DNA of 64,000 bases from Sporosarcina thermotolerans (GCF_030067815.1 NZ_CP125968.1:2720001-2784000), one strand, 5' to 3'; counted from the first letter of the stretch, positions 40,174 through 52,288 are shown. Numbers and translations: made by a program. The notes: generated from the sequence alone by a model not told the origin.

Positions 40174-41708
40174 TTGTCGAAATTATGCAAATGGATTTTG
40201 GCTTTCATCCTAATCATCGCCGTCAATTACGATTTTCCTACAATTTCTGCAAAAGGCGAAACCGTCATCATCAATACTAAATCACTAAATGTCCGTTCGG
40301 GACCAGGTCTGACTTATTCTGTGACCGCTTCGATGAAATTAGGCGATCGAGTTGAAGTGATGTCTACCAACGGGGATTGGTATGAAGTTAAGTCGGGTCA
40401 GGTACAGGGTGGATTGCATCTTGGCTTGTAGTGGACCAAGGGGCGGCTGGGACTTCGAAAAAGACGGCAGTCTCAAAAGTAAATGCTTTGAATATCCGAA
40501 TCGAACCATCAACTAGCTCTTCTGTAATTGGGCAGTTAATGGCCGGGGAGGCAGTTGAAGTAACCGGGCGAAAAGGTGATTGGTCTTCCATCGTCAGTAA
40601 CGGAAATGACGGGTGGGTACATACAGATTACATTACGGAGATTTCACAAAGTGATAGTGGACAAGCCGGGACTACTTCAAAACAACAAGCAACGGAGGCC
40701 GAACAGTTCACCGTGTCAGTCGATGCACTGAACGTCAGACAAGAACCAGGACTATCTTCGAAGAAAATCGGGTTGATTCGAAGCGGGGAGGTTTATCCTG
40801 TAATTCAAGTTGACGGAAATTGGGTTAAGATAAAACTTGATAATAAAACTGATGCTTGGGTCTATTCCTTCCACGGTACAATTGGTCCAAAGAGTAATCT
40901 ACAATCTGATTCATCCGCAGTCAGTAAAGTGACTGTTTTAACAAATGGAACGAATATTAGGCAATCGGCAACCACCTCTTCTACTATTGTCAAACGAGCA
41001 TTTGCAGGGGAAAACTTAACCGTAGTAGCGGAAGAGGGCGATTGGTATAAGGTCGCATTACCGGCCGGGGAAACTGCATTTATTGCTAAATGGGTTGTTT
41101 CTTCTGGTGAAGTCACAAAAGCAGATTTACAAAGTAATGATGGAAAGTCCGATCGTCCTACAGGGACCTTAAAAGGATTAACAATCGTTGTAGATGCAGG
41201 TCACGGAGGCAATGACCGTGGAGCAACGGGATTGCACGGCACCGATGAAAAACTTCTTACACTGATGACTGCACAGTCCTTATCTGCAAAGTTAAAAGCC
41301 GCCGGCGCCAATGTCATACTGACACGTGATTCCGATACGTACATCTCGCTACGTAAACGTGTTTCCATCAACTTGCAAGCAAATGCTGATGCTTTTATCA
41401 GCCTGCATTATGATGCAAACCCGAATACATCGATTACTGGATTCACAACTTATTACACGAATAGCAACCAAAAAGCACTTGCAGCAGCGGTGAACAGTGG
41501 ACTGGAGAAATCCATTAACCTCCGTAATCGCGGCGCGCAACCTGCCAATTATTTAGTCCTACGTGAGAATAAGAAGAATTCAATTCTTGTAGAATTAGGT
41601 TTCCTGTCCAATCCTTCGGAGGAACGGATCCTTATTACCGAAAAGTTCCGCGAGCAGGCAACACATGGTATTTATCAAGGTATCATTCAATATTTCGATA
41701 AGAATTAA
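40174..41708 (+). CDS. N-acetylmuramoyl-L-alanine amidase with four SH3b domains (one frameshift)
   Basis: A secreted cell-wall hydrolase resembling B. subtilis YrvJ. A TTG at 40174 follows AAAGGGAGAG. A signal peptide (about residues 1-29) precedes four bacterial SH3 domains (LNVRSGPGLTYSV, LNIRIEPSTSSSV, LNVRQEPGLSSKK, TNIRQSATTSSTI). The C-terminal zinc amidase_3 domain has IVVDAGHGGNDRGATG, FISLHYDANP and SILVELGFLSNPSEE. One G missing at about 40401 splits SH3b 1 (VKSGQ to GTGWIASWL). Corrected length is about 511 residues. It is convergent with dtd. Confidence 0.92.
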
Positions 41709-41710
41709 CA

Positions 41711-41746
41711 AAAAACCGCAGCCCCTTTATAAGGAGTTGCGGTTTT
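41711..41746. terminator. Bidirectional terminator between amidase and dtd
   Basis: AAAACCGCA and TGCGGTTTT with inner CCTTATAAGG form a stem between convergent genes. Confidence 0.85.
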
Positions 41747-42186
41747 CATTTTGATTCGATAATAATTGTAACCGGGCCATCATTAACTAATTCCACGTCC
41801 ATCATGGCACCAAAAATTCCTGTTTCGACTTGCAAGCCCTGCTCACGTAAAGCATCATTAAAATAGTTCCAAAGCGGCTCCGCATGTTCCGGTCTTGCTG
41901 CCTCGATGAAACTTGGACGGCGTCCTTTTCTTACATCTCCATACAAAGTGAATTGGGAAACAGAAAGAATGGCACCTTCTACCTTATCGATGGCATGATT
42001 CATCTTTCCTTCATCATCTTCCCATAATCGAAGGCCAGCTATTTTCTTAACTATATAATCAGCATCCTGTTTTGTATCTTCATGTGTAACGCCTACAAGA
42101 AGGACATAACCCTTATCAATTGAGCCTGTCACTTCCCCAGCGACTGTTACGGACGCTTTACCAGATCTTTGTAAGATGACCCTCAA
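41746..42186 (-). CDS. dtd: D-aminoacyl-tRNA deacylase
   Basis: Dtd removes D-amino acids and glycine from mischarged tRNAs. The 146-residue protein begins [18 protein letters not shown] and has the [17 protein letters not shown] active-site motif; the GP cis-proline motif is in [12 protein letters not shown] 42186 is preferred because AAGGTG lies upstream; a GTG three codons earlier is possible. It is 17 bases after relA, the usual rel-dtd pair. Confidence 0.95.
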   Translation of the reverse strand: MRVILQRSGKASVTVAGEVTGSIDKGYVLLVGVTHEDTKQDADYIVKKIAGLRLWEDDEGKMNHAIDKVEGAILSVSQFTLYGDVRKGRRPSFIEAARPEHAEPLWNYFNDALREQGLQVETGIFGAMMDVELVNDGPVTIIIESK

Positions 42187-42202
42187 GTAAAACACCTTCC
42201 CA

Positions 42203-44398
42203 TTAATGGATTATACGTTCCACCGAAAAGATATCGCGTATTTGTTTAATACGATCGACAATCCGGTGTAAATGAGTAACATCCGTTATTTTTATCGTCA
42301 TATTGATTTTTGCGATTTTTTCCTTATCGGCCTTCCCACTTACAGCGACCATTGGTGTTTTAGTATCAGCAACAACCATCATCACTTCATTAAGAAGTCC
42401 TTGTCTATCGAAAGCGGAAATCTCAATATCCACTTGGAAGTCTTTTCTTGCTTCACTCGAGTCGACCGCCCATTCGACATCAATTAGCCTGTCAGTATCC
42501 TCTTCGGTATGGATATTCGGACAATCTGACCTGTGAACGGAAACGCCGCGACCTTTCGTGATAAATCCAACAATACCGTCTCCTGGGATAGGATTGCAAC
42601 ATCTTGACAGGCGAATCAGCAAATTCTCAAGCCCTCTTACAATAACACCAGATTCAGTCGTACGTACTTGTTGTGGAGACTTCATATCCGAAACGATTTT
42701 ATCAATTGTCTCCTGATGGTCACGTTCCTTACGTATCTTCTCCGCCAACCTATTTACAACTTGTTGAGCTGTGATCCCGTTGGACCCAATCGCAGCATAC
42801 ATGTCCTCTTCAGAAGTAAAGCTGAATTTGTCGATAGTGCGCTGAATATTTTCCTGTGTCAGCACAGCTTTCAAATCGAATTCCTGCATCTTCACTTCTT
42901 TTTCGACCATTTCCGTGCCTTTTACAATATTCTCTTCTCTTAATTGCTTTTTAAAATATTGACGAATTTTATTTCTTGCTTGCGAAGTATTCGCGATTTT
43001 CAACCAGTCTCGACTTGGTCCGAATGATTGTTTAGAGGTAAGTATTTCAACGATATCACCTGTGAATAATTCAGTATCCAATGGAACCATTTTTCCATTT
43101 ACTTTCGCACCAATCGTCCGGTTTCCAACTTCGGAATGGACCCGATATGCAAAGTCAATCGGTACGGAGCCCTGTGGAATTTCAATTACATCACCATTCG
43201 GTGTAAATACGTATACCATGTCGGAAAACAAATCGAATTTCAATGATTCCATGAATTCTTCCGCGTTCGATGATTCGTTTTGGAATTCAAGGATTTCCCT
43301 GAACCACTTTAACTTGGAATCGATATTATTAGGCTTTTCGGAGACTGTTTTCCCCTCTTTATATGCCCAGTGTGCAGCAACCCCGTATTCCGCAATCCTA
43401 TGCATTTCCCCTGTACGGATTTGCACTTCAAGCGGATCACCGGCGGGACCAACGACGGTTGTGTGGATTGATTGATAAAGATTTTGCTTTGGCATTGCTA
43501 TATAATCCTTAAACCGTCCCGGCATCGGCTTCCACAATGTATGAATGATCCCAAGAACTGCGTAACAATCTTTTATGCTATTGACGATGATTCGCACTGC
43601 AAGAAGGTCATATATTTCATTGAATTCCTTTTGTTGAAGTACCATTTTCCTGTAGATGGAATACAAATGCTTTGGCCTTCCACTGATTTCAGCTTCAAGT
43701 TCCATTTCGCCAATTTCTTTGCGTACTAAATCCATTACATTCAATAAATAATTCTCACGTTCATCACGCTTTTTCTTCATCATATTGACAATCCGATAAT
43801 ATTGCTGTGGATTCAAATAACGAAGTGCAGTGTCCTCCAACTCCCACTTTATCGTTGAAATTCCAAGGCGATGTGCGAGTGGAGCGAAAATATCTAAAGT
43901 CTCTGCCGCTACCCTTCGTTGCTTTTCCTCAGGTACATGTTTCAACGTACGCATATTATGAAGACGATCCGCGAGCTTTATAAGAATAACCCTAATATCC
44001 CTCGCCATCGCAACGAACATCTTTCGGTGATTCTCTGCCTGCTTCTCCTCGTTCGACTTAAACTTCAGTCTTTCCAACTTTGTAACACCATCGACTAACA
44101 TCGCAACTTCTTCTCCATAGTCGCGAATTATATCTTCCCTGCTGACGTCTGTATCTTCTACAACATCATGAAGGAAACCCGCTGCAACTGTAGATGGGTC
44201 CATCTGTAATTCTGCTAAAATGCCAGCTACTTGGATGGGATGCAGAATATATGGCTCGCCAGAACTTCTGAACTGCCCATCATGAGCAGCCTTTGCGCTC
44301 CTATACGCTCTTTTGACGAACGCGACATGTTGCTCATTCATATAGGAAGCAATCAGTTCGAAAATCTCATCTGTCGTCATGTCACGATTTTTCGCCAT
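42203..44398 (-). CDS. relA: Bifunctional (p)ppGpp synthetase/hydrolase Rel
   Basis: Rel makes and degrades the stringent-response alarmone. The 731-residue protein has the HD hydrolase domain ([13 protein letters not shown]), the synthetase domain ([22 protein letters not shown] begins inside it), a TGS domain ([17 protein letters not shown]), a zinc-finger/RIS region ([11 protein letters not shown]) and a C-terminal ACT domain. ATG 44398 follows AAAGGAG and is preferred to an upstream in-frame start. It lies between dtd and apt. Confidence 0.97.
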   Translation of the reverse strand: MAKNRDMTTDEIFELIASYMNEQHVAFVKRAYRSAKAAHDGQFRSSGEPYILHPIQVAGILAELQMDPSTVAAGFLHDVVEDTDVSREDIIRDYGEEVAMLVDGVTKLERLKFKSNEEKQAENHRKMFVAMARDIRVILIKLADRLHNMRTLKHVPEEKQRRVAAETLDIFAPLAHRLGISTIKWELEDTALRYLNPQQYYRIVNMMKKKRDERENYLLNVMDLVRKEIGEMELEAEISGRPKHLYSIYRKMVLQQKEFNEIYDLLAVRIIVNSIKDCYAVLGIIHTLWKPMPGRFKDYIAMPKQNLYQSIHTTVVGPAGDPLEVQIRTGEMHRIAEYGVAAHWAYKEGKTVSEKPNNIDSKLKWFREILEFQNESSNAEEFMESLKFDLFSDMVYVFTPNGDVIEIPQGSVPIDFAYRVHSEVGNRTIGAKVNGKMVPLDTELFTGDIVEILTSKQSFGPSRDWLKIANTSQARNKIRQYFKKQLREENIVKGTEMVEKEVKMQEFDLKAVLTQENIQRTIDKFSFTSEEDMYAAIGSNGITAQQVVNRLAEKIRKERDHQETIDKIVSDMKSPQQVRTTESGVIVRGLENLLIRLSRCCNPIPGDGIVGFITKGRGVSVHRSDCPNIHTEEDTDRLIDVEWAVDSSEARKDFQVDIEISAFDRQGLLNEVMMVVADTKTPMVAVSGKADKEKIAKINMTIKITDVTHLHRIVDRIKQIRDIFSVERIIH

Positions 44399-44486
44399 TT
44401 TATTACTCCTTTCAACCTTTTCCGCAAAAAAATTAAACATATTTCTATTGTATGTATAAATGGCTATGAATGTAAAGCCCTGAGAA

Positions 44487-44520
44487 CTAAAAAAGATCCT
44501 TCGCTGTTTCGCGAAGGACC
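44487..44520 (-). terminator. Terminator after apt
   Basis: TCCTTCGC and GCGAAGGA pair around a six-base loop and are followed on the minus strand by a T run; it separates apt from relA. Confidence 0.88.
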
Positions 44521-44542
44521 CTACTATTTCATATTTTATATT

Positions 44543-45055
44543 TCAATATGACATTAACGCACTAACTTCATACCCTTTTAACTTTTCGCGACCATTCAAA
44601 TAGGAAAGTTCAATCAAAAACGCACATCCAGCTACGACGCCGCCCAATTTTTCGACAAGTTCCACTGTCGCGCCGACTGTTCCACCTGTCGCAAGTAAAT
44701 CATCAACAATCAATACCCGCTGCCCGGGTTTAATGGCATCCGAATGGATTGTCAATTTATCTTTACCGTATTCAAGATCATATTCCACTGCAATCGTTTC
44801 ACGTGGCAGTTTCCCAGGTTTTCGGACAGGAGCAAAACCCACTTCAAGTGCATAAGCAACTGGGCATCCAATGATGAAACCTCTTGCTTCAGGACCAACG
44901 ATGATATCTGTCCCTACTTCTTTTGCAAACTCGACAATTTTGTCGGTAGCATATTTATAAGCTTGCCCATTATCCATAATCGTTGTAATATCCTTAAAAC
45001 TGATACCCTCTTTCGGATAATCAGGCACGATTGTTACAAAACTTTTCAAATCCAT
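44543..45055 (-). CDS. apt: Adenine phosphoribosyltransferase
   Basis: Apt converts adenine and PRPP to AMP. The 170-residue protein has [22 protein letters not shown] and the PRPP-binding motif [14 protein letters not shown]. Its ATG overlaps the end of recJ by ten bases, so the two are coupled, and a terminator follows. Confidence 0.98.
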   Translation of the reverse strand: MDLKSFVTIVPDYPKEGISFKDITTIMDNGQAYKYATDKIVEFAKEVGTDIIVGPEARGFIIGCPVAYALEVGFAPVRKPGKLPRETIAVEYDLEYGKDKLTIHSDAIKPGQRVLIVDDLLATGGTVGATVELVEKLGGVVAGCAFLIELSYLNGREKLKGYEVSALMSY

Positions 45056-47394
45056 AATTGTTCCTCCCTGTTAGCTGTTTCTTTACAAACTTCATCAAAC
45101 CAATTTTTCAATTCCGTATACGGAGCGTAAACAAGCTTATTTTCAAGTTCAATCTGTCTCTCCCTCTTTTGGTAGGAAGGAGCCTCGGAAAGTTTCTTCT
45201 TTAACGCATCTTCTTGTACTGAAGCAAGTCCACTCTCTATCTTAACAAATCCAAGCTCCGAAAACACCATTGTCATGAAATAAATTGTGTCAACCTTCCA
45301 TCCTTTATGCTTGGATAATTCCTGAACCTGCTTTCGCAGGTCGAAGGTGCCCCGTTTTTTAAGAAAACTATAATACCAACCGAATTGCTCTCGGGAAGGA
45401 ATTCCTTCAAAGTACACAGATTCATTGACATGAAAATGCGCATATATCCGTTTTGGTTTCGTAAGGTCGATTAACTCTTTTAACTGGTCCGTAGACTCTG
45501 GCATATCCAATAGGATCACATGGTCCGTTTCCATCAATTCCACTTGTCCGAATTGATGAATCTGGACATTTTTAAGCAAGGATTGAAAATGACCAATCGA
45601 CGCCTCCTGAAAAGCGATGAAAAGATTGTTCTTTTGAGGGATAATTGAAATCCATCTATTCGGTTCACGAATTCCACGCAAGTCATATAGTTGACGTTCA
45701 TTTGACTGTAAATCCGTTAACAGCAATTGAGGCTTTTTCCTGCCATTCCACTCATTCACTTGCAAGTCCCCTGTAACGGATAATTTAACTCCAGGGCTTA
45801 TCTCATCGGCGATAGCCCCATTTCCAAATCCGATAATATCAATGCTATTTTTACCATCCGACAATTCAAGTTTTAAATGATTCTTATTTGCACCGATCTT
45901 TCGAATCGTTGTTGCAGACAGATCCTCGATTAGGAAAACTGGCTTTTCAAAAGTTACCCCGAAAGGTCGTAGCGATTCTAACCCTTCTAGCACATCAACT
46001 TCTATTTCACCTATCTCAAGTGGCACATCAATTTTTAGACGTGGTGTCAGAATATCATCTGTCATCGCCATTTTCCCTTGTTCATTCAAACGGTCTCTTA
46101 GCGAATTGACATCTTCAAGGGAAAGTGACATACCTGCCGCCATTTCATGGCCTCCAAAATGCGGCAGTAAATCGGCGTTCTTCGACAATTCCTTGAACAA
46201 ATCAAAACCTTGAATGCTACGTCCGGATCCTTTTGCACTTTCTGATTCTTTATCAATTGATAGTATTATTGACGGTCGATAATATTTTTCAGTCAATCGG
46301 GAGGCGACTATGCCGACTACCCCTGGGTTCCATCCTTCCCCCGCGAGGACGATAACATACGGCAGCATGTCCCCGTACATTTCAATAAGCTCTTGCTCAG
46401 CCTCTTCCGCAATAGTTGCGACAAGCGCCTGTCTCTCCTTATTCAACGAATCCAATTGCTCTGCAATGGACACAGCTTCCATCATATCTTCCGTTTTTAA
46501 TAGATGGACGGCTGGATTCGCACTACCTAAGCGCCCTGGAGCATTAATCCTTGGACCGATCATAAAGCCCAATGACTCTTCGTATAAGGAAGATTGCTCC
46601 GTTCCGCTAACTTTTGTTAGAGCCTGGATACCCGGTCTATGGGACATCCGCATCCGTCTTATGCCTTCCTTGACGATGTACCTATTTTCATCTTTCAACG
46701 GAACAAGGTCTGCAACAGTACCGATTGCAGCTATCTCAAAAAGTTCTTCTGGCACTTCCCCCAACAGGGCACATGCCAATTTAAACGCCACGCCGACTCC
46801 CGCCAACTCCCCAAAAGGATAGATCCCTTCAGGATGCCGTGGGTGGATGATGGCATCCGCAATTGGTAGCTCATCGCCGATTTCATGGTGATCAGTGACG
46901 ATAACATCCATTCCAACGGACTTTGCAAACGCTATCGCCTCCAAACCAGAAATTCCATTATCCACGGTGATAATAAGAGCAGTTCCTTCCTCTTTCATCA
47001 CTTTGAATAATTCAATATTAGGCCCATAACCGTGTTCAAAACGATTAGGTATTTTAAAATCGACAGTTGCACCTAATTGCTCAAGAGCAGTTGTCAAGAC
47101 GGTCACACTCGTAACTCCATCAGCATCATAATCACCGTAAACAGTTATTTTTTCGTCCCTTTCAATAGCATGCATGATTCGCGTAACCGCTTTTTCCATG
47201 TCAAAAAGTAAGTAAGGATCATGCAGGCAACTTTCGTCTATATGTAAAAATGACTTAGCCTGATCGAGATCTGTAATACCTCTCGACACTAAGATTTTTG
47301 CGTGTATTGACGGAATGCCTAACTCGTTCATGAATAAATTTACGATATGTTCATCTGGACGGTTGATCGTCCAGGTTTTCATCGATTCTATCAA
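45046..47394 (-). CDS. recJ: Single-strand DNA exonuclease RecJ
   Basis: RecJ is a 5'-3' ssDNA exonuclease used in recombination and mismatch repair. The 782-residue protein has the DHH-family motifs [25 protein letters not shown] and [13 protein letters not shown], the DHHA1 motif [12 protein letters not shown], and the OB domain followed by the Bacillales-specific C-terminal extension. The start is probably TTG 47394 with AAGGAAG upstream; ATG five codons in is the alternative. Confidence 0.95.
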   Translation of the reverse strand: MIESMKTWTINRPDEHIVNLFMNELGIPSIHAKILVSRGITDLDQAKSFLHIDESCLHDPYLLFDMEKAVTRIMHAIERDEKITVYGDYDADGVTSVTVLTTALEQLGATVDFKIPNRFEHGYGPNIELFKVMKEEGTALIITVDNGISGLEAIAFAKSVGMDVIVTDHHEIGDELPIADAIIHPRHPEGIYPFGELAGVGVAFKLACALLGEVPEELFEIAAIGTVADLVPLKDENRYIVKEGIRRMRMSHRPGIQALTKVSGTEQSSLYEESLGFMIGPRINAPGRLGSANPAVHLLKTEDMMEAVSIAEQLDSLNKERQALVATIAEEAEQELIEMYGDMLPYVIVLAGEGWNPGVVGIVASRLTEKYYRPSIILSIDKESESAKGSGRSIQGFDLFKELSKNADLLPHFGGHEMAAGMSLSLEDVNSLRDRLNEQGKMAMTDDILTPRLKIDVPLEIGEIEVDVLEGLESLRPFGVTFEKPVFLIEDLSATTIRKIGANKNHLKLELSDGKNSIDIIGFGNGAIADEISPGVKLSVTGDLQVNEWNGRKKPQLLLTDLQSNERQLYDLRGIREPNRWISIIPQKNNLFIAFQEASIGHFQSLLKNVQIHQFGQVELMETDHVILLDMPESTDQLKELIDLTKPKRIYAHFHVNESVYFEGIPSREQFGWYYSFLKKRGTFDLRKQVQELSKHKGWKVDTIYFMTMVFSELGFVKIESGLASVQEDALKKKLSEAPSYQKRERQIELENKLVYAPYTELKNWFDEVCKETANREEQLWI

Positions 47395-47488
47395 CGCTCA
47401 TCACTTCCTTTAATGCTTATTATAGAGGATATAAGTGACCACTGAAAGGAATTATCCCGAATTAACAATTCGCTAACTCTTTTACAAA

Positions 47489-47521
47489 TAAAAAAACATC
47501 CACATATTCAGATATGGATGC
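47489..47521 (-). terminator. Terminator after the LapA-like gene
   Basis: CATCCATAT and ATATGTGGATG pair with one bulge, followed on the minus strand by seven T. recJ therefore probably has its own promoter. Confidence 0.75.
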
Positions 47522-47526
47522 AATAT

Positions 47527-47868
47527 TTACTGCTTTTCATCGATATTGTCATTCCTAACTTCAACGTCAGCTATATGTTGTAGCAAAGCCGCTATTTCAT
47601 TTTGCTGATTAGCAATTAGGATTTCCTTCGCTGTCATTTCCTTTTTCAACTCATTGATTCGTCGATTTGCTTTAATTGATCTGAACATTGTTATGAATCC
47701 ACTTATGGCAGCACCTAAAAATGCTGTGAACAGTATAACAAGGATGAGTGGAAGATGTGCTTTTCCAAATAGGTAATTCACTTGTACCGACTCAACATTC
47801 AGTATAGCAAAAACGGCAATGATAATTGCAAAAATAAGACTTATTATCAACGACCATTGCATCTTCAT
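47527..47868 (-). CDS. LapA-domain membrane protein (YrvD-like)
   Basis: A 113-residue protein with two membrane helices (about residues 5-25 and 40-62), joined by the short NVESVQVNYLFGKAHLPL motif of the LapA/DUF1049 family, then a cytoplasmic coiled coil (about 65-110). B. subtilis has yrvD at this position between secDF and recJ. Distant relatives act in lipopolysaccharide assembly in Gram-negatives, a role that does not apply here. The function is unknown. Confidence 0.85.
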   Translation of the reverse strand: MKMQWSLIISLIFAIIIAVFAILNVESVQVNYLFGKAHLPLILVILFTAFLGAAISGFITMFRSIKANRRINELKKEMTAKEILIANQQNEIAALLQHIADVEVRNDNIDEKQ

Positions 47869-47893
47869 ACTTCACCACATCCCTTTCATACAA

Positions 47894-47930
47894 GTAAAAA
47901 CAGGATATACATTTATGTATACCCTGTTCC
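47894..47930 (-). terminator. Terminator after secDF
   Basis: CAGG-TATACAT and ATGTATA-CCTG pair with one mismatch and a T run follows on the minus strand. Confidence 0.75.
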
Positions 47931-47964
47931 ATTATGGATTTAAACATTGTACATGCTTTCTAAA

Positions 47965-50235
47965 TCAGACAACAGGTTCGTCTGATCCCCATTTCTTTTT
48001 CTCTTTATCAACTTTTATTGTTCCCGTCTTTTGCAGTTCCTTCTTCTTCAGATCAAACCAGATTTGAGCGGAGATGAAGATGGATGAATAAGTTCCCGCA
48101 AGTAAACCGATCAACAATGCAATTGAGAATGGACGGATTGCCTCCGCACCAAGTGCAATTAATGCTACTACAACAAAGATGACGGTCAATACAGTGTTCA
48201 CTGAACGGCTCAATGTTTGACGTAATGATTTATTGACAATTACCGCCAATTCATTTGCGTCTTTGATTTTGCCAACCTTATGCAAGTTCTCTCGGATCCG
48301 GTCAAAGGTGACAATCGTGTCATTGATTGAATAACCGACAATCGTCAGTACCGCGGCTATGAATGTGATATCCACTTCAAGCCTTGAAATACTGAATACG
48401 GCAACCATGAAGAATGCGTCATGGATTAGACCGACAATGGAGGCAACACCCATCCGCCATTCAAATCGGAATGCAACATAGACGACGATACCAAGTGCAG
48501 CATAAAGCAATGCATAGAAAGCATTCTTCACTAATTCCTTACCAACCGTATCGGAAACGGTTGAAATGTTAGGATCTGCACCATATTGAGCCATTAGATC
48601 CCTTTTGATTTTATTAACAGTTTCTTGTTTGAACTCTTCCTTGTAACGTACAACACCAATATTGTTCGTATCACCGGAAATAACGATATCCGTCGCAGGA
48701 TGGCCTATTTCCTCAAGTGTATTTGAGAGTTCCTCTGTCGTTAATGGAGTATCCGATAAGATTTCGACACGTGTACCACCTGCAAAATCGATTCCAAGAT
48801 TCAACTTGAAGATCCCTAATACAATTATACCTGCAATAATTAATACAATGGAAAGGACATAGAACATCTTGCGCGTCTTAACAAAATCAAATCGATCGAA
48901 TTTCGTTGTAAGGTCAAGCGTGTCCACACCTTCTTCAATTGGATGGACTCGTTTTTTCGAAATACCGAAGAGACCTGTTTTCCCGTCAAGAACACCACTT
49001 TGAACAAGTAGGCCTAACAATAACCTTGAGCCCCATACAGCTGTCAAGAAGCTGACCATTATACTTATAATGAGCATTGTAGCAAAACCTTTAACTGAGC
49101 TTGTCCCGAATATGAATAGAACAACTGCTGCAAGCAAGGTTGTAATATTGGCATCCAAGATAGCGGTAAATGCAGATTTCGCCCCAGTCGTAAAGGCAGA
49201 TTTCACTGACTTTCCTACCCGCAGTTCTTCTCGAATCCTTTCGTATGTCAGGATATTCGCATCAACCGCCATACCGACCCCTAACATCAAGGCCGCAATA
49301 CCAGGAAGTGTAAGAACACCATTAATGCCTGTAAAAACAACAAGAATTAAATAGATATAGATGGATAATGTAATAACTGCCACAATTCCAGGAATACGGT
49401 AATAAAACAACATGAAAATGAAAATTAATGAAATACCGATAATTCCTGCCAAAATCGTTTTATCCAACGCTTGTGCACCGAATTGAGCACCAACGGAAGT
49501 GGAGTAGATTTCTTCAAGATGGACAGGAAGTGCACCGGCATTCAAGATTCCAGCCAATTTCTTTGTTTCTTCAACAGTAAAGCTTCCTGAAATTTCAACA
49601 TTGGATGAATTGATTGTTTGTCTTACAGATGGTGCGGATATGAACTTCGTTTTTTCTTTCATTACCTCTTCTTTGAAAGAGTCAACACCTTCTACAAAGT
49701 CCATCCAAATAACCATGACGTTTTCAGGTTTCGGTTTTTTTGCAATTTCCGACGTTACTTTTCCGAACTTGTCCGGATCTTTCATTTCAAGCGTAACAAC
49801 CGGATCGCCATATTGTCCAAAGTTAGCTTTTGCTTTACCTTCTTTTAGATCGGTTCCGTCTAGAAGAAGGTTATCGTCTGCATCGCGGAATGTTAAATTC
49901 GCTTGAGTCGATAATAGCTCACGAGCTTCTTCCTGATCCTCGACACCTGCGAGTTGAACTCGAATCCGATTATTCGATTCAACTGTGATGACTGGCTCAC
50001 TAACACCGAGGACGTCAACGCGGTTCCGTAAAGCGCCTGAGGTATCCACGACTACGGACTCCGTAATCTGTTGACCTTCCTTCAGAGGCTGAACTTCATA
50101 AAGGACTTCGAATCCTCCTTGTAAATCGAGGCCAAGTCGTACATCTTTTATAATTGGTTTAATAGAAACGCCTACTAATGACCCGAATAAAACAAGCACG
50201 AGTAAAAACGCCACTATCCTACTTCTTTTTTTCAT
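47965..50235 (-). CDS. secDF: Fused protein translocase subunit SecDF
   Basis: SecDF uses the proton motive force to pull exported proteins from SecYEG. The single 756-residue chain joins SecD (VRLGLDLQGGFEVLYEVQ, GLRNRVDVLGVSEP-like P1 domain, six helices) and SecF (GIDFAGGTRVEIL, six helices, NDTIVTFDRIREN). The fusion is normal in Bacillales. ATG 50235 (MKKRSRIVAFLLV) follows GAGGGGGAA and is preferred over an upstream in-frame start. Confidence 0.97.
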   Translation of the reverse strand: MKKRSRIVAFLLVLVLFGSLVGVSIKPIIKDVRLGLDLQGGFEVLYEVQPLKEGQQITESVVVDTSGALRNRVDVLGVSEPVITVESNNRIRVQLAGVEDQEEARELLSTQANLTFRDADDNLLLDGTDLKEGKAKANFGQYGDPVVTLEMKDPDKFGKVTSEIAKKPKPENVMVIWMDFVEGVDSFKEEVMKEKTKFISAPSVRQTINSSNVEISGSFTVEETKKLAGILNAGALPVHLEEIYSTSVGAQFGAQALDKTILAGIIGISLIFIFMLFYYRIPGIVAVITLSIYIYLILVVFTGINGVLTLPGIAALMLGVGMAVDANILTYERIREELRVGKSVKSAFTTGAKSAFTAILDANITTLLAAVVLFIFGTSSVKGFATMLIISIMVSFLTAVWGSRLLLGLLVQSGVLDGKTGLFGISKKRVHPIEEGVDTLDLTTKFDRFDFVKTRKMFYVLSIVLIIAGIIVLGIFKLNLGIDFAGGTRVEILSDTPLTTEELSNTLEEIGHPATDIVISGDTNNIGVVRYKEEFKQETVNKIKRDLMAQYGADPNISTVSDTVGKELVKNAFYALLYAALGIVVYVAFRFEWRMGVASIVGLIHDAFFMVAVFSISRLEVDITFIAAVLTIVGYSINDTIVTFDRIRENLHKVGKIKDANELAVIVNKSLRQTLSRSVNTVLTVIFVVVALIALGAEAIRPFSIALLIGLLAGTYSSIFISAQIWFDLKKKELQKTGTIKVDKEKKKWGSDEPVV

Positions 50236-50362
50236 AAAATTGTTCCCCCTCTGTACGGAGCTGTGAAATGATTGCCATGTACAGTTTTTAAAAATACAAT
50301 ACTCCAATTATGAAACAGTGACAGCCATCTGTCAAATAGCTTCGTTCCATAAATGTAAAACT

Positions 50363-50683
50363 TTACTCCTTACTATTTGGTGATAAAAGCAATTGAAGCT
50401 CCTCGCTATGTAAATCTGAGAACCAATTCGCATCCCGTTGCTCTTCAATTTGAGTAAAGGTCATAAACTCAGCAGCTGACAATCGAAGGATGCCGTTCAC
50501 AATCTCGTGGATGGGCATCTGTTCGATATTTTTTTTGCGCCATTTTCTACGGATACAGAATTTCCATATTTCTTCACTTGTTACAGTCGAATAGCCATAT
50601 AACCGGAATTCATCCCTTTTGCTTTCGATTGCGGGTATTGCATGATTGAATAATTGTCCGAATTGAATCATCACACTCCCCAT
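50363..50683 (-). CDS. comN: Post-transcriptional regulator ComN
   Basis: A 106-residue protein with SEEIWKFCIRRKWRK and MPIHEIVNGILRLSAAEFM, matching the ComN (YrzD) family. In B. subtilis ComN binds the comE mRNA and, with DivIVA, promotes its polar accumulation. It lies between secDF and spoVB, as there. Starts at 50683 or at the ATG four codons later are both possible. Its presence suggests a comE system was or is in use. Confidence 0.82.
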   Translation of the reverse strand: MGSVMIQFGQLFNHAIPAIESKRDEFRLYGYSTVTSEEIWKFCIRRKWRKKNIEQMPIHEIVNGILRLSAAEFMTFTQIEEQRDANWFSDLHSEELQLLLSPNSKE

Positions 50684-50770
50684 CCTTTCCTGTTCAGTCG
50701 TAAATAGACAAACTTGTGCATAGATTTAGTGTAAACGAAATGACCGGAATTTAGAAGGAGTTGTTTATGA

Positions 50771-52288
50771 ATGTCCACTTTCATACGTGGAACCGCCATA
50801 TTAATGATTGCCGTTTTTATGACCAAGCTATTAGGATTCGTCTTTCGAATCCAGTTTATGCGGGTAGCTGGCGAAGAGGCTGTAGGTATTTATATGACTG
50901 CCTATCCTGCCTTTATCTTCTTTTTATCCCTTGTCCAATTAGGTGTCCCAATTGCCGTCGCAAAAGTAATTGCAGAGCTGAAGGTAAATGGAGAAACCGC
51001 CAAGTTGCCGGCTGTCATGAGAACAGCAACCGTCATAACGATTATAACTGGGGTCATTTTCCTTCCATTATCCATTTTATTTATTCCTTATTTATCAGAA
51101 ACATTATTAGGGAATGCGGCTTCTTCAACTACTTTATACGTTGGAATCGCCATTATACCGATCGCGGCAGTTTGCGGTCTTATACGTGGATATTTTCAAG
51201 GGATTGTTAGGATTGAAGAAACAGCATGGTCCCAAATTATTGAACAAATTTGCCGTATCGCCTTAATAACTTGGATGTTGCCGATGTTCTTAACGCCAGA
51301 TAACACCGCTATGAATGCCGCATATGCAATGGGTATCACCCTTCTTGCGGAGGCTCTTTCAGCTTGTTATTTATGGTATAAATATCAGCAGCATAAGAAA
51401 CGTGAACGGTATCCCGTTCAAAAGAAAGAGAAATTCCCGATGGAACCACTTTTGTCTATTGCCCTGCCTTCTTCGGGAAGCAGATTATTCGGTACATTCA
51501 CTTGGTTTTTAGAGCCAATTATCTTTTTACGTGCCCTTTCCATGGCTGGAGTCGGGGCCGTTGCCGCCACATCGCTTTACGGTATCATCTCAGGGGTTCT
51601 GATACCTCTGTTGCTCTTCCCTTCATTCATTCCGTATGCCCTTTCTGTAGTGCTTGTACCAGCCGTGAGCGGGGCTGCAGCCTCGAGCAATAAAAAGAAG
51701 CTACAAGAACGGATTCAACTGGCATTACGACTATCCGCCTTGACTGGCGCTTTTGCAGCAGCAGTATTTTACGTTCATGGACAGGATCTTGCAGAAAAGC
51801 TCTTCAAAATTACCGAAGGCGGATCCTATATGACATTATTGGCACCTGTTTTTTTCTTCTACTATATTCAGGGGCCTTTGTATTCCATTTTGCAAGCGAC
51901 TGGAGATGCAAAAGCAGGAATGATGAATTCAGTCTATGGAGGAATTGCAAAATTGGGAGTGATGTTCGTTTTGGCATCACAACCCGGGCTACAGGAAACA
52001 GGGGCCGTTCTGGCGATCGGCTTTGGTGTGCTTGTCACCTCTTTCCTCCATATCGCCACACTAAGGAAAAACAAAGCCGCAGCTGCAGGTTTTACAATGT
52101 TTGCATTGCCATATGTATCATTCATCCTGACAGCTGTCATGCGTCCTATTTTCCTTCCAATCGGACAATTCGGCTTGTTGTTTGAATGCATAATTACGAC
52201 AGCATTCCTTCTTGTAATCCTGCTTTTATTCGGCCAAGTGAAGAAAAATGATGTATTAATGCTAAAACGACTTGCAAAACTTTATTGA
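50771..52288 (+). CDS. spoVB: Stage V sporulation protein B (MOP-family flippase-like)
   Basis: SpoVB is a multi-pass protein of the polysaccharide/lipid II flippase superfamily, needed for spore cortex synthesis. The 505-residue protein has about 14 hydrophobic helices and family segments such as GLIRGYFQGIVRIEETAWSQ, ALPSSGSRLFGTFTWFLEPI and QGPLYSILQATGDAKAGM. AGAAGGAG lies before ATG 50771. Its last seven bases overlap the convergent yrbG end. A CATAGATT box about 40 bases upstream loosely resembles a SigE -10. Confidence 0.93.
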   Translation: MSTFIRGTAILMIAVFMTKLLGFVFRIQFMRVAGEEAVGIYMTAYPAFIFFLSLVQLGVPIAVAKVIAELKVNGETAKLPAVMRTATVITIITGVIFLPLSILFIPYLSETLLGNAASSTTLYVGIAIIPIAAVCGLIRGYFQGIVRIEETAWSQIIEQICRIALITWMLPMFLTPDNTAMNAAYAMGITLLAEALSACYLWYKYQQHKKRERYPVQKKEKFPMEPLLSIALPSSGSRLFGTFTWFLEPIIFLRALSMAGVGAVAATSLYGIISGVLIPLLLFPSFIPYALSVVLVPAVSGAAASSNKKKLQERIQLALRLSALTGAFAAAVFYVHGQDLAEKLFKITEGGSYMTLLAPVFFFYYIQGPLYSILQATGDAKAGMMNSVYGGIAKLGVMFVLASQPGLQETGAVLAIGFGVLVTSFLHIATLRKNKAAAAGFTMFALPYVSFILTAVMRPIFLPIGQFGLLFECIITTAFLLVILLLFGQVKKNDVLMLKRLAKLY